Shown: positions 5,887 through 11,589 of the stretch, piece by piece
Numbering within the stretch: position 1 is the stretch's first letter
Layout: each line of letters opens with the position of its first letter
Origin: an uncultured Pseudomonadota bacterium
GTDB lineage: Bacteria; Pseudomonadota; Alphaproteobacteria; RF32; CAG-239
Direction: 5' to 3'
Assembly (NCBI GenBank): GCA_902767055.1
Contig: CACXFX010000142.1
Span: 1-11,589 of the forward strand
Length of the DNA: 11,589 nucleotides
The notes under the pieces: model-generated
The model's database searches: none
What the model saw: the letters and a program-made list of their open reading frames with translations, nothing else
Told to the model about the DNA's origin: nothing
Made by a program: the position numbers and the translations under genes

Positions 5887-6027
5887 GAAATTTTTTATAA
5901 AAATCATTGGTATAACAACGCAAGTGATATTTTATCAGGTGATTACAACAAAAAACGCATTTATACCATCGATGAGGCAAATCAAGTTACCGGCGCTAAA
6001 AACCGCATATCGATTAAGTATCGATAA
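5887..6027 (+). pseudogene. Orphan C-terminal tail of an LRR-family protein, opposite strand (fragment C)
   Basis: The plus strand encodes KRIYTIDEAN (5953-5982) and continues QVTGAKNRISIKYR to a TAA at 6025-6027. Against the last 24 residues of the intact LRR protein, 16 are identical and 3 conservative (Asp/Glu, Ile/Val, Lys/Arg). Similarity continues weakly upstream: WYNNASDILSGDY aligns with RYKSFADMQKGQN. The frame is closed by a TAA at 5872-5874 and no start or signal peptide remains, so only the last 45-50 codons survive. It ends 2 bp from the convergent hemW stop. Its final codons form the hairpin TATCGAT/ATCGATA (6008-6026). Confidence 0.82.
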
Positions 6028-6029
6028 AA

Positions 6030-7115
6030 CTAACAGCAAAGTTCTAAAATGATTTTATCAAGCAGGCGGAAACCCTTATCTGTCGCTTTGATAGATGTTG
6101 GTGTATTTAATACAAATCCTGCTTTAATCATTTCTTTGAGATTTTTTTGATTGACAAAGTCATCAAAATCAAGCCCGCTCACATTCTTAAAATGGGCTTT
6201 ATCAATCCCTTCTTCAAGTCTTAAGCCCATAATGACAAGCTCTGTTGCACGTTCTTGATTACTTAAAAGTTCTGCCTGATGCGGATCGGTGTAAGCATAA
6301 TGTTTGCCGTCAATTTTAAGCCGTCCGTGTGCGCTTTGTCCGATGCCGATATAATCATCACCTTGCCAGTAGACTTTATTATGCACTGATTGATAAGGCT
6401 TTGTGGCAAAATTTGACACCTCATAGCGCGGATAACCGCATTGTCTTAAAAAATCAACCGTTGTTTGGTACATCTCAGCGGCCTGTTTTTCGTCCAAAGC
6501 CTTAATCCCGCGACGGGCAAAAACAGTCCCCTCCTCTATTGTCAATTGATAAAGCGACAAGTGTTTCAAACCAAACGAAGCGGCCAATTTAAGTTCTTCA
6601 AGCCAACTTTTTATTTTTTGTTCAGGCCTTGCATAAATTAAATCAATGGAATGGTTGTCAAATATTTTAAGGATTTCATCAATACTTGTTAAGGCATCTT
6701 TTAGGGTATGTGTGCGCCCCAAAAAACGCAAATCGCTATCATTTAGCGCCTGAACTCCAACAGATATCCTGTTGATTCCGCTTAATTTTAAGTTTGAAAA
6801 CATATGATCATGGTTTGAATTCGGATTAGCCTCCAAACTAATCTCAATTTTATCATCAAAAGGCCATAAACAAGCGGCTTTATCAATCAGTTTTTCAATA
6901 TATTTCGCCTCAATCAATGACGGTGTCCCGCCACCGAAAAATATTGAGCGAACTTTTCTTTGAGGCAGTAATTGTTTATAATATTCAAGCTCTTTAATAT
7001 ATGAGCTTATAAGCCCTTCCTGATCAATGTTTTTTTCAACTTTTTTAAAAAAATCACAATATGGGCATTTGCTTTTACAATAAGGAATATGAAAATATAT
7101 CGAAAAGTTTTCCAT
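6030..7115 (-). CDS. hemW: Radical SAM protein HemW (heme chaperone, formerly HemN-like)
   Basis: At 361 aa this fits HemW (E. coli YggW about 378), not the longer coproporphyrinogen dehydrogenase HemN. It has the radical-SAM cluster motif CxxxCxxC at Cys 13, 17 and 20 followed by DF, as is typical of HemW. It also has GGGTPS (61-66, SAM binding), YEVSNFA (231-237) and the family-defining HNxxYW box (245-250). HemW is reported to bind heme and deliver it to membrane targets; it is often misannotated as HemN. The C-terminal HemN domain ends in two Cys. It is the last gene of the ddl-miaA-hemW operon. No clear Shine-Dalgarno precedes the ATG, and the miaA TAA stop is in the same frame 7 codons upstream, so coupling or re-initiation after miaA is likely. 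Confidence 0.93.
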   Translation of the reverse strand: MENFSIYFHIPYCKSKCPYCDFFKKVEKNIDQEGLISSYIKELEYYKQLLPQRKVRSIFFGGGTPSLIEAKYIEKLIDKAACLWPFDDKIEISLEANPNSNHDHMFSNLKLSGINRISVGVQALNDSDLRFLGRTHTLKDALTSIDEILKIFDNHSIDLIYARPEQKIKSWLEELKLAASFGLKHLSLYQLTIEEGTVFARRGIKALDEKQAAEMYQTTVDFLRQCGYPRYEVSNFATKPYQSVHNKVYWQGDDYIGIGQSAHGRLKIDGKHYAYTDPHQAELLSNQERATELVIMGLRLEEGIDKAHFKNVSGLDFDDFVNQKNLKEMIKAGFVLNTPTSIKATDKGFRLLDKIILELCC

Positions 7116-7136
7116 CGACTTTTGTAAATGACGCTC

Positions 7137-8060
7137 TTACTTTAAAAGCTCAATAATTTCTTTAGGAAAATAGCCTTTATAGCATTTAGGATAAACAAAA
7201 TCGGCCTGCAATCGATTTTTAAACCAAGTACGCTGACGTTTAGCGTATTGGCGCGTATGCAATTTTGCATTTTGCACGGCGACATACACGTTTGCCCTGC
7301 CCTTAAAATAATCCATCAGCTCCGGAACGCCTAAAGCTTTCATTGACGGAAGATTGGGCGATAATTTGAGCTTAAAAAGCTTTTGAACTTCATCAATCGC
7401 ACCGGCTTTAACCATTTCATCAAAACGGTCAAATGCACGCTGATCCAATTCTTCGACCGACGGACAAATTTTAATCACAAAATATTTAGCCTCAGGTAAA
7501 TAATTGATAAGAGGTTCTTTATGCCATACGGAAATCGGCTTTTTGGTATGAAGATAGACTTCATAAGCACGTTTAATACGTGAAACATCGTTCGGATTTA
7601 ATTTTTGAGCTGTTTTCGGATCACATTTTTTGAGTTCTTCAACAATAAAACCCAACTGCCCGTCATCAATCAATTGCTGAACATGTGCTCTGATTTTATC
7701 CGGCGTTTCGGGAATAGGTGTTGTACCGTTAATTAAGTTGTCGATATAAAGCCCCGTACCGCCAACTACAACGGGCATTTTTCCTTCTTTCCATGTATTT
7801 CTGATTTCCTCGGCTGCACGTGTTAACCAATCAACAACATTGCCGCGAAACTGGAGGTCGTAAATTTCAAAAAGTTTATGAGGGACTCTTGCTTTATCTT
7901 GGGCTGAAGGCGCAGCCGTAATGATTGGCATATCTTTATAAACCTGCATTGAATCGGCGTTGATAACGACACCGTTAATCTGCTCCGCAATATCAACAGC
8001 CAATGCCGATTTTCCACTTGCCGTCGGTCCGGCAATAACAACTACCCTATTTTCCTGCAT
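7137..8060 (-). CDS. miaA: tRNA dimethylallyltransferase MiaA
   Basis: MiaA transfers dimethylallyl to N6 of A37 in tRNAs that read UNN codons. With the start used here the protein is 307 aa. It has the P-loop GPTASGKS (11-18), the DSMQVYKD substrate motif (36-43), GGTGLY (100-105), and the C-terminal signature TRQYAKRQRTWF. A longer start at 8087 (316 aa) is possible, but it has no Shine-Dalgarno and would overlap ddl by 46 bp. The ATG at 8058-8060 has GGAG 8 nt upstream, overlaps ddl by 19 bp, and places the P-loop at the family's usual distance. The gene is translationally linked to ddl and lies 21 nt before hemW. In many bacteria miaA sits beside mutL or hfq; that arrangement is not seen here. 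Confidence 0.95.
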   Translation of the reverse strand: MQENRVVVIAGPTASGKSALAVDIAEQINGVVINADSMQVYKDMPIITAAPSAQDKARVPHKLFEIYDLQFRGNVVDWLTRAAEEIRNTWKEGKMPVVVGGTGLYIDNLINGTTPIPETPDKIRAHVQQLIDDGQLGFIVEELKKCDPKTAQKLNPNDVSRIKRAYEVYLHTKKPISVWHKEPLINYLPEAKYFVIKICPSVEELDQRAFDRFDEMVKAGAIDEVQKLFKLKLSPNLPSMKALGVPELMDYFKGRANVYVAVQNAKLHTRQYAKRQRTWFKNRLQADFVYPKCYKGYFPKEIIELLK

Positions 8061-8950
8061 ACAGCATTCTCCACTAATGTTGCACATAAATCTTCATACG
8101 AAATTCCGACATATTTTGCCTGTTCGGGTACAAGTGATAACGGCGTCATTCCGGGATTGGTATTAATCTCTAAAAAAACAAGGCCGTCATCTTCGTTATA
8201 CCTGAAATCAGAACGAGAAACGATATGACATCCAAGAAAGTGATGCATTTTGAATGCATTGTCAAGTGCTTTTTGATAAATATCTGACGGCAGATTTGCC
8301 GGCAAGATATGTTCAGTCGCTCCGGGGGTGTATTTTGCTTTGTAATTATAAAAAGCTTTTTTGGGTCTTAATTCAGTGACGGCACAAGCTTTATCTTTAA
8401 CAATTGCAACCGTCAATTCACGTCCCGAAATATATTTTTCAACAATTAAAGATGTATTTTCATCAGGATAATTGACTTGTTCTAAATCTTCTTTTTGACG
8501 CACAATAAAAACGCCGACGCTTGAACCGTCGGAAGCCGGCTTAACGACATAAGGCATATCAAGCTGCGTACCGTTTGCTTGAAATTGCCTATAAGTCATC
8601 ACTTCAAAAGGCGCCGTTTGCACGCCGTTTCTTAAAGCAATTTGTTTGGCCAGTTCTTTATTCATACCCAAAACAGAAGCTTTTAAATCAGAGTGGGTAT
8701 AGGGTATTTGAAGCATATCAAGCAACCCTTGGATTTCACCATCTTCACCGAAATTGCCGTGTAGTGCATTAAAAATCACATCCGGTTTTATATCTCTTAA
8801 AACATCTAAAAATGCATGGGTGTCCGTCAAATCATGTTCAATAACATCATAGCCTTTTTCTCTTAAAGCCGTCGCTATATTTTCTCCGCTGACAAGACTG
8901 ACTTCGCGTTCAGATGAAAAACCACCTTTAACAACTAAAACTTTTTTCAT
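8042..8950 (-). CDS. ddl: D-alanine--D-alanine ligase
   Basis: This cytoplasmic ATP-grasp enzyme joins two D-Ala for the peptidoglycan precursor. At 302 aa it is of DdlB type. Visible motifs are SSEREVSL (12-19, first D-Ala site), HGNFGEDG (64-71), the SSVG serine loop (143-146), SGRELTVAI (175-183), the Tyr-rich loop YNYKAKY (201-207) and EINTNPGMTPLSLVP (261-275) with metal ligands. The active-site Tyr loop indicates D-Ala rather than D-lactate ligase activity; this is family knowledge, not tested. The ATG at 8950 has a closely spaced GAGGA (8958-8954). In many proteobacteria ddl lies in the division and cell-wall cluster next to murB/ftsQ; here it heads an operon with miaA and hemW, overlapping miaA. 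Its promoter is shared with the divergent gene at 9020. Confidence 0.95.
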   Translation of the reverse strand: MKKVLVVKGGFSSEREVSLVSGENIATALREKGYDVIEHDLTDTHAFLDVLRDIKPDVIFNALHGNFGEDGEIQGLLDMLQIPYTHSDLKASVLGMNKELAKQIALRNGVQTAPFEVMTYRQFQANGTQLDMPYVVKPASDGSSVGVFIVRQKEDLEQVNYPDENTSLIVEKYISGRELTVAIVKDKACAVTELRPKKAFYNYKAKYTPGATEHILPANLPSDIYQKALDNAFKMHHFLGCHIVSRSDFRYNEDDGLVFLEINTNPGMTPLSLVPEQAKYVGISYEDLCATLVENAVCRKIG

Positions 8951-8976
8951 TTTTCCTCTTTATTCTTTTGATTTTT

Positions 8977-9005
8977 TTTATATAATAGCCTCAATTTTTT
9001 AACAA
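8977..9005 (-). promoter_or_regulatory. Putative promoter of the ddl-miaA-hemW operon
   Basis: On the minus strand TTGTTA (9005-9000) and TATAAA (8982-8977) are 17 nt apart, giving a start near 8970 and a leader of about 20 nt. The -10 overlaps the plus-strand TATAAT at 8981-8986, so the two divergent promoters would physically compete. Confidence 0.5.
8981..8986 (+). promoter_or_regulatory. Putative -10 element for the 9020-11191 operon
   Basis: A perfect TATAAT, 34 nt before the ATG at 9020, gives a predicted leader of about 27 nt. The matching -35 is weak (TTTATT at 8959-8964, 16-nt spacer). No Shine-Dalgarno precedes the ATG. Confidence 0.4.
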
Positions 9006-9019
9006 ACACTAAAAACAAA

Positions 9020-9793
9020 ATGAAAAATCGCTTTTATATTACGCTTTTTTTATGTGCTTTTGTCTGCCGGCTTGAAGCTGCTTCATTAAAACAAAGCTTT
9101 GATGTCAAAATCGGCCTGTTTGATGCGGCAAAAGTTGATGTTTTTTATGATTTGAAAGATAGTAATTACCTCTTTAAATCAAACATAAGCACTTCCGGCA
9201 TGTTTGATAATTTTTATTCCTTTAAGGCAGAATATGTGACTTCCGGCATAATAAATAAAGGAAATTTTATTACGCAAGACTATCATCAAGCCACAAAATC
9301 TTCTGCCCATTTAAGAACAAAGCGTCTTATTTTTGATAAAAATGGTCGTTTGATACAACGCCAAAGTTCAAAAGACCAAGACAAAAAAACAGTTGATATC
9401 GAATTACCATTGAAAAAAACGGACATATACGATATTCAAAGTGTTTTGGTGATGATGATCAAACAGTTCGGGCAAACCGATTCTTGCGAAATGAACAAAA
9501 CCGTCTTTAACGGCAAAAAAGTATATCATATTGCCTTAAAAGATGAAGGCCGTACATTTTTTAAAGATAAAAAAGTAAAAATTTCCGGTGATGCACATAA
9601 ATGCTCAGCCTTTATTCATCAAGATGATGCCCAAAAAGGTGATTTGTTATGGCAGGTCTCGGCTGAAAGAGCAATTGTTTTTTATCTAATGAAAGATAAA
9701 AAGACAGGACTTGTTTTTGTTCCTAAAATAGAAATCGGTTCGACCCCTTTGGGTGATTTGAAAGCTTATTTAACAGATTTAACTTTGGAGTAA
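9020..9793 (+). CDS. Exported DUF3108-like protein
   Basis: A 257-aa protein with a signal peptide (residues 1-21, ending RLEAA), so it is periplasmic or envelope-located. The mature part is a beta-rich domain opening with SFDVKIGLFDAAKVDVFYDL. It has a Tyr-rich strand region (FYSFKAEYVTSG), a central DIYDIQSVLVMMI helix (135-147) and two Cys at 156 and 195 flanking a strand VFNGKKVYHIAL. The order of features (inner-membrane export, repeated antiparallel strands, a pair of Cys around an NGKxxY strand) resembles alphaproteobacterial DUF3108 proteins; function is unknown in that family. It is cotranscribed with trhP: the stop is 3 nt from the next ATG, and the trhP Shine-Dalgarno lies in its last codons. 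A family call by eye is moderately sure; the coding and export calls are firm. Confidence 0.75.
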   Translation: MKNRFYITLFLCAFVCRLEAASLKQSFDVKIGLFDAAKVDVFYDLKDSNYLFKSNISTSGMFDNFYSFKAEYVTSGIINKGNFITQDYHQATKSSAHLRTKRLIFDKNGRLIQRQSSKDQDKKTVDIELPLKKTDIYDIQSVLVMMIKQFGQTDSCEMNKTVFNGKKVYHIALKDEGRTFFKDKKVKISGDAHKCSAFIHQDDAQKGDLLWQVSAERAIVFYLMKDKKTGLVFVPKIEIGSTPLGDLKAYLTDLTLE

Positions 9794-9796
9794 AAA

Positions 9797-11191
9797 ATGG
9801 CAAAATCAGAACTCTTGTTGCCGGCCGGCTCGCTTGTCAAGCTCAAAACCGCAATCATGTACGGAGCCGATGCTGTATATGCCGGTACACCGGATATGAG
9901 TTTACGTACACAGTCTGCATTTACTCTTGAAGATATAAAAGAAGGTATTGATTTTGCACATAAAAAAGGTAAAAAGATTTATTTGACCTTAAATTTGTTT
10001 ATCCATAACGATGATGCTCAAAAATTACCTCAATTTGTCGCAACATTACGTGATTTGGCGCCCGACGGCGTTTTGGTGGCAGATCCGGGCGTTTTTGATT
10101 ATTTAGGGCAAAATGCACCTGAGCTTAATCGATTTATTTCGACCCAAGCCAATGTTTGCTCATCGGCAGCAGTCAAATTTTGGCAAAAGATGGGCGCTAA
10201 ACTTTGTGTTTTAGGTCGTGAAGTCAGTTTTGAAGAAATGCGCCAAATCAGAAAAGATTGCCCTGATATAATGCTTGAAACATTTATTCACGGAGCGATG
10301 TGTATGTCCTATTCCGGACGTTGCCTGATTTCAAACTTTTTGGCCGATCGCAGTGCCAATAAGGGCAAATGCGCACATTGTTGCCGTTGGCACTATAAAT
10401 TACACCTTAAACTTAAAGACGGTACAATCAAAGATATCGAAATTAATGAACAAAACAAAGATATGTTTGAATTTTTATTAAAAGAAGATTTTCGTCCTGA
10501 TGAATATTATGAAATCATCGAAGATGAGCACGGCGGTTATCTCTTAAATTCAAAAGATATGTGCCTGATGCCAAAACTCGGACAAATTTTAGATTTAAGA
10601 CTGGATTCGCTTAAAGTTGAGGGACGAAATAAAACAGAATATTATGCCGGAACGGTTGCTCGCGCTTATCGAAAAGCGATTGATGATTATCTTAAAAATC
10701 CGACCGAATGGTCACCCGATATTTATATGAAAGAGCTTTTGACACTTCAAAACAGAGGTTATTGTTTGGGCTTTTTTGACGGGAAGCTTACAAATTTGAG
10801 CCAAAATTATGAATATACAAGAACACTCGGTGAGTACCTTTTTGCCGGTTCAATTATTAAATGGGACGGTAACGATGCTATTTTTGAATTGCGCAATTAT
10901 ATCGAAAGCAATGAAACAATAGAATTTTTAATCCCAAATACGCTTGACGTGCTCAAATTAAAGCTCGAAAAATTTGAAGATGCGGACACCGGCGAGGTAA
11001 CAAATAAAGTTTCGGCCGGACAAAACAAAAAAATCCGTATCAAAGCCGACGCATGGCCTAAACCGATTGATGAGATTAAAAAACTTTTGCCTCAATATGT
11101 CATTGCCCGAAAATTTCAACCCTTAACTGGCGAAAACAAGCAAATGTACGCGCAAAACTTAAAAGAATTTGAGTGTTTATGCCAAAAATAA
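9797..11191 (+). CDS. trhP: tRNA uridine-34 hydroxylation protein TrhP (peptidase U32 family)
   Basis: At 464 aa it matches TrhP/YegQ (E. coli about 453), which makes 5-hydroxyuridine at tRNA wobble position 34 using prephenate-derived chemistry. Despite the family name it is probably not a protease. Visible are the N-terminal LLLPAGS barrel start (6-12) and GADAVYAG (23-30). The U32 signature is FIHGAMCMSYSGRC (163-176), then KGKCAHCCRW (189-198). Cys 169, 176, 192 and 196 are candidates for the Fe-S ligands. SLKVEGRNKTEYY (271-283) and the C-terminal small beta domain found in TrhP (about 340-435) follow. It aligns better with TrhP than with the longer 23S rRNA enzyme RlhA (about 650 aa). 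GGAG (9787-9790) lies 6 nt from the ATG. No hairpin terminator follows the stop. Confidence 0.9.
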   Translation: MAKSELLLPAGSLVKLKTAIMYGADAVYAGTPDMSLRTQSAFTLEDIKEGIDFAHKKGKKIYLTLNLFIHNDDAQKLPQFVATLRDLAPDGVLVADPGVFDYLGQNAPELNRFISTQANVCSSAAVKFWQKMGAKLCVLGREVSFEEMRQIRKDCPDIMLETFIHGAMCMSYSGRCLISNFLADRSANKGKCAHCCRWHYKLHLKLKDGTIKDIEINEQNKDMFEFLLKEDFRPDEYYEIIEDEHGGYLLNSKDMCLMPKLGQILDLRLDSLKVEGRNKTEYYAGTVARAYRKAIDDYLKNPTEWSPDIYMKELLTLQNRGYCLGFFDGKLTNLSQNYEYTRTLGEYLFAGSIIKWDGNDAIFELRNYIESNETIEFLIPNTLDVLKLKLEKFEDADTGEVTNKVSAGQNKKIRIKADAWPKPIDEIKKLLPQYVIARKFQPLTGENKQMYAQNLKEFECLCQK

Positions 11192-11200
11192 CTTTTTTAT

Positions 11201-11229
11201 TTGACAATCAATAAATCTTATGCTTAAAT
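11201..11229 (+). promoter_or_regulatory. Putative promoter of the 11523 gene
   Basis: A perfect TTGACA (11201-11206) and TTAAAT (11224-11229) are 17 nt apart. The predicted start near 11236 leaves a leader of about 287 nt before the ATG at 11523. Confidence 0.55.
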
Positions 11230-11235
11230 AACAAT

Positions 11236-11522
11236 GGGTAAGGAAGTTATTTTCTTATCAAGTGCCTTGATAAGGTGCGGAGCTGTGAAGAAGCTCTTGT
11301 GGTAGGCAGTGATGGATACACTGTTCTATTTAGGTGTATTTCTTTTTTTTAAGAAAAGCCTGATTATCCCCGATTTGGTCGGGGTACCGATGAGAGATGT
11401 TCAAGAATTTTGTTCTAAAGGTCATCGGAGTCATTTCCTACTACATGATTTCTTCACGACCCCGTCCGCTCCTTAAAAAGGCGCGGTCTAAATATAGTTA
11501 AGTTTTTTATGGAGACAAGGAT
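11236..11522 (+). promoter_or_regulatory. Long structured leader or embedded small RNA
   Basis: No coding frame is supported here, but hairpins run through the whole interval. They are CTTATCAAG/CTTGATAAG (11254-11274, 9 bp perfect), GAGCT/AGCTC (11280-11296), CAGTG/CACTG (11307-11323), CCCCGA/TCGGGG (11368-11384), CCGATGA/TCATCGG (11387-11428) and CCGC-CCTT/AAGG-GCGG (11466-11486). Two sets compete: ATACAC (11316-11321) can pair with GTGTAT (11334-11339) instead of forming the CAGTG stem, and CGGGGT (11380-11385) can pair with ACCCCG (11459-11464). I do not recognise a known riboswitch core, tmRNA, RNase P RNA or SRP RNA. It could be a cis-regulatory leader of the exported gene or a separate small RNA. 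Confidence 0.45.
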
Positions 11523-11589
11523 ATGAAAAATTCATTATTGATTACAACTTTGATGCTTGGCGCATCTGTTGCCACAATGGCAAAGGCTA
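11523..11589 (+). CDS. Start of an exported protein (partial, cut by window end)
   Basis: The 22 visible codons encode a typical signal peptide: a Lys near the N-terminus, a hydrophobic core LLITTLMLG and an AKA cleavage site at 20-22. GGAGA (11511-11515) is 8 nt from the ATG; a second AAGGA nearer the start is too close. The signal sequence resembles that of the LRR protein in style, and both genes have long hairpin-rich leaders, so a related extracellular protein is plausible. The mature sequence is outside the window. Confidence 0.7.
   Translation, partial: MKNSLLITTLMLGASVATMAKA

Noticed and set aside
6008..6026. hemW terminator from TATCGAT/ATCGATA
   Set aside because: The stem is GC-poor and separated from the T-run by GCGG; it is explained by the codons of the tail fragment.
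5762..6052. Plus-strand 96-codon open frame across the LRR leader and fragment C
   Set aside because: It is in a different frame from the LRR tail remnant, has no ribosome site, and covers the promoter and hairpins of the LRR gene.
8058..8087. Longer miaA start at 8087
   Set aside because: No Shine-Dalgarno, larger overlap with ddl, and the extra residues (MCNISGECC) are just ddl codons read out of frame; the ATG at 8058-8060 is better supported.
11236..11522. tmRNA, RNase P RNA, SRP RNA or 6S RNA
   Set aside because: None of the conserved core sequences I know for these RNAs is present.

Overview
The window looks like a piece of a low-GC alphaproteobacterial chromosome, probably from an uncultured gut or host-associated lineage. 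This is an inference from AT-rich codon use, Gram-negative genes (a YejEF-type peptide importer, Ddl, a DUF3108-like exported protein, TrhP) and a BspA-type leucine-rich-repeat exported protein with Cys-rich ends. I cannot name the species.

Layout. (1) 143-934 (+) is an unrecognised cytoplasmic protein with its own promoter and a strong terminator. (2) 1082-3660 (+) is a translationally coupled yejE-yejF pair, the second permease and the double ATPase of a peptide ABC importer; yejA and yejB are not beside it. (3) 3661-4328 has no convincing intact gene. It is packed with hairpins and dispersed palindromes, a translation start that runs into repeat DNA, and a broken-off C-terminal tail of an LRR protein. 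(4) 4329-5660 (-) is the intact LRR protein, with 144-bp tandem repeats inside and a hairpin-rich leader upstream. (5) 5887-6027 (+) is a second decayed copy of the same C-terminal tail, on the opposite strand. (6) 6030-8950 (-) is a compact ddl-miaA-hemW housekeeping operon. (7) 9020-11191 (+) is a two-gene operon, divergent from ddl, of a DUF3108-like exported protein and the tRNA wobble-uridine hydroxylation protein TrhP. (8) 11201-11589 (+) is a promoter, a roughly 290-nt structured leader, and the first 22 codons of another exported protein cut by the window edge.

The housekeeping parts are conventional: peptide import, wall precursor (D-Ala-D-Ala), tRNA modification at positions 37 (MiaA) and 34 (TrhP), and HemW. 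The unusual part is 3.66-6.03 kb. It reads as a turnover zone for a family of exported LRR proteins, with three copies of one C-terminal tail (one intact, two orphaned, in both orientations) among palindromic repeats. The 18 codons shared by the intact tail and one orphan differ mostly at synonymous positions, so the tail was under protein-level selection before the copy was orphaned. I propose it as a conserved C-terminal module of unknown function. Long leaders with competing hairpins precede the LRR gene and the last exported gene, and a shorter one precedes the stranded start at 3825.
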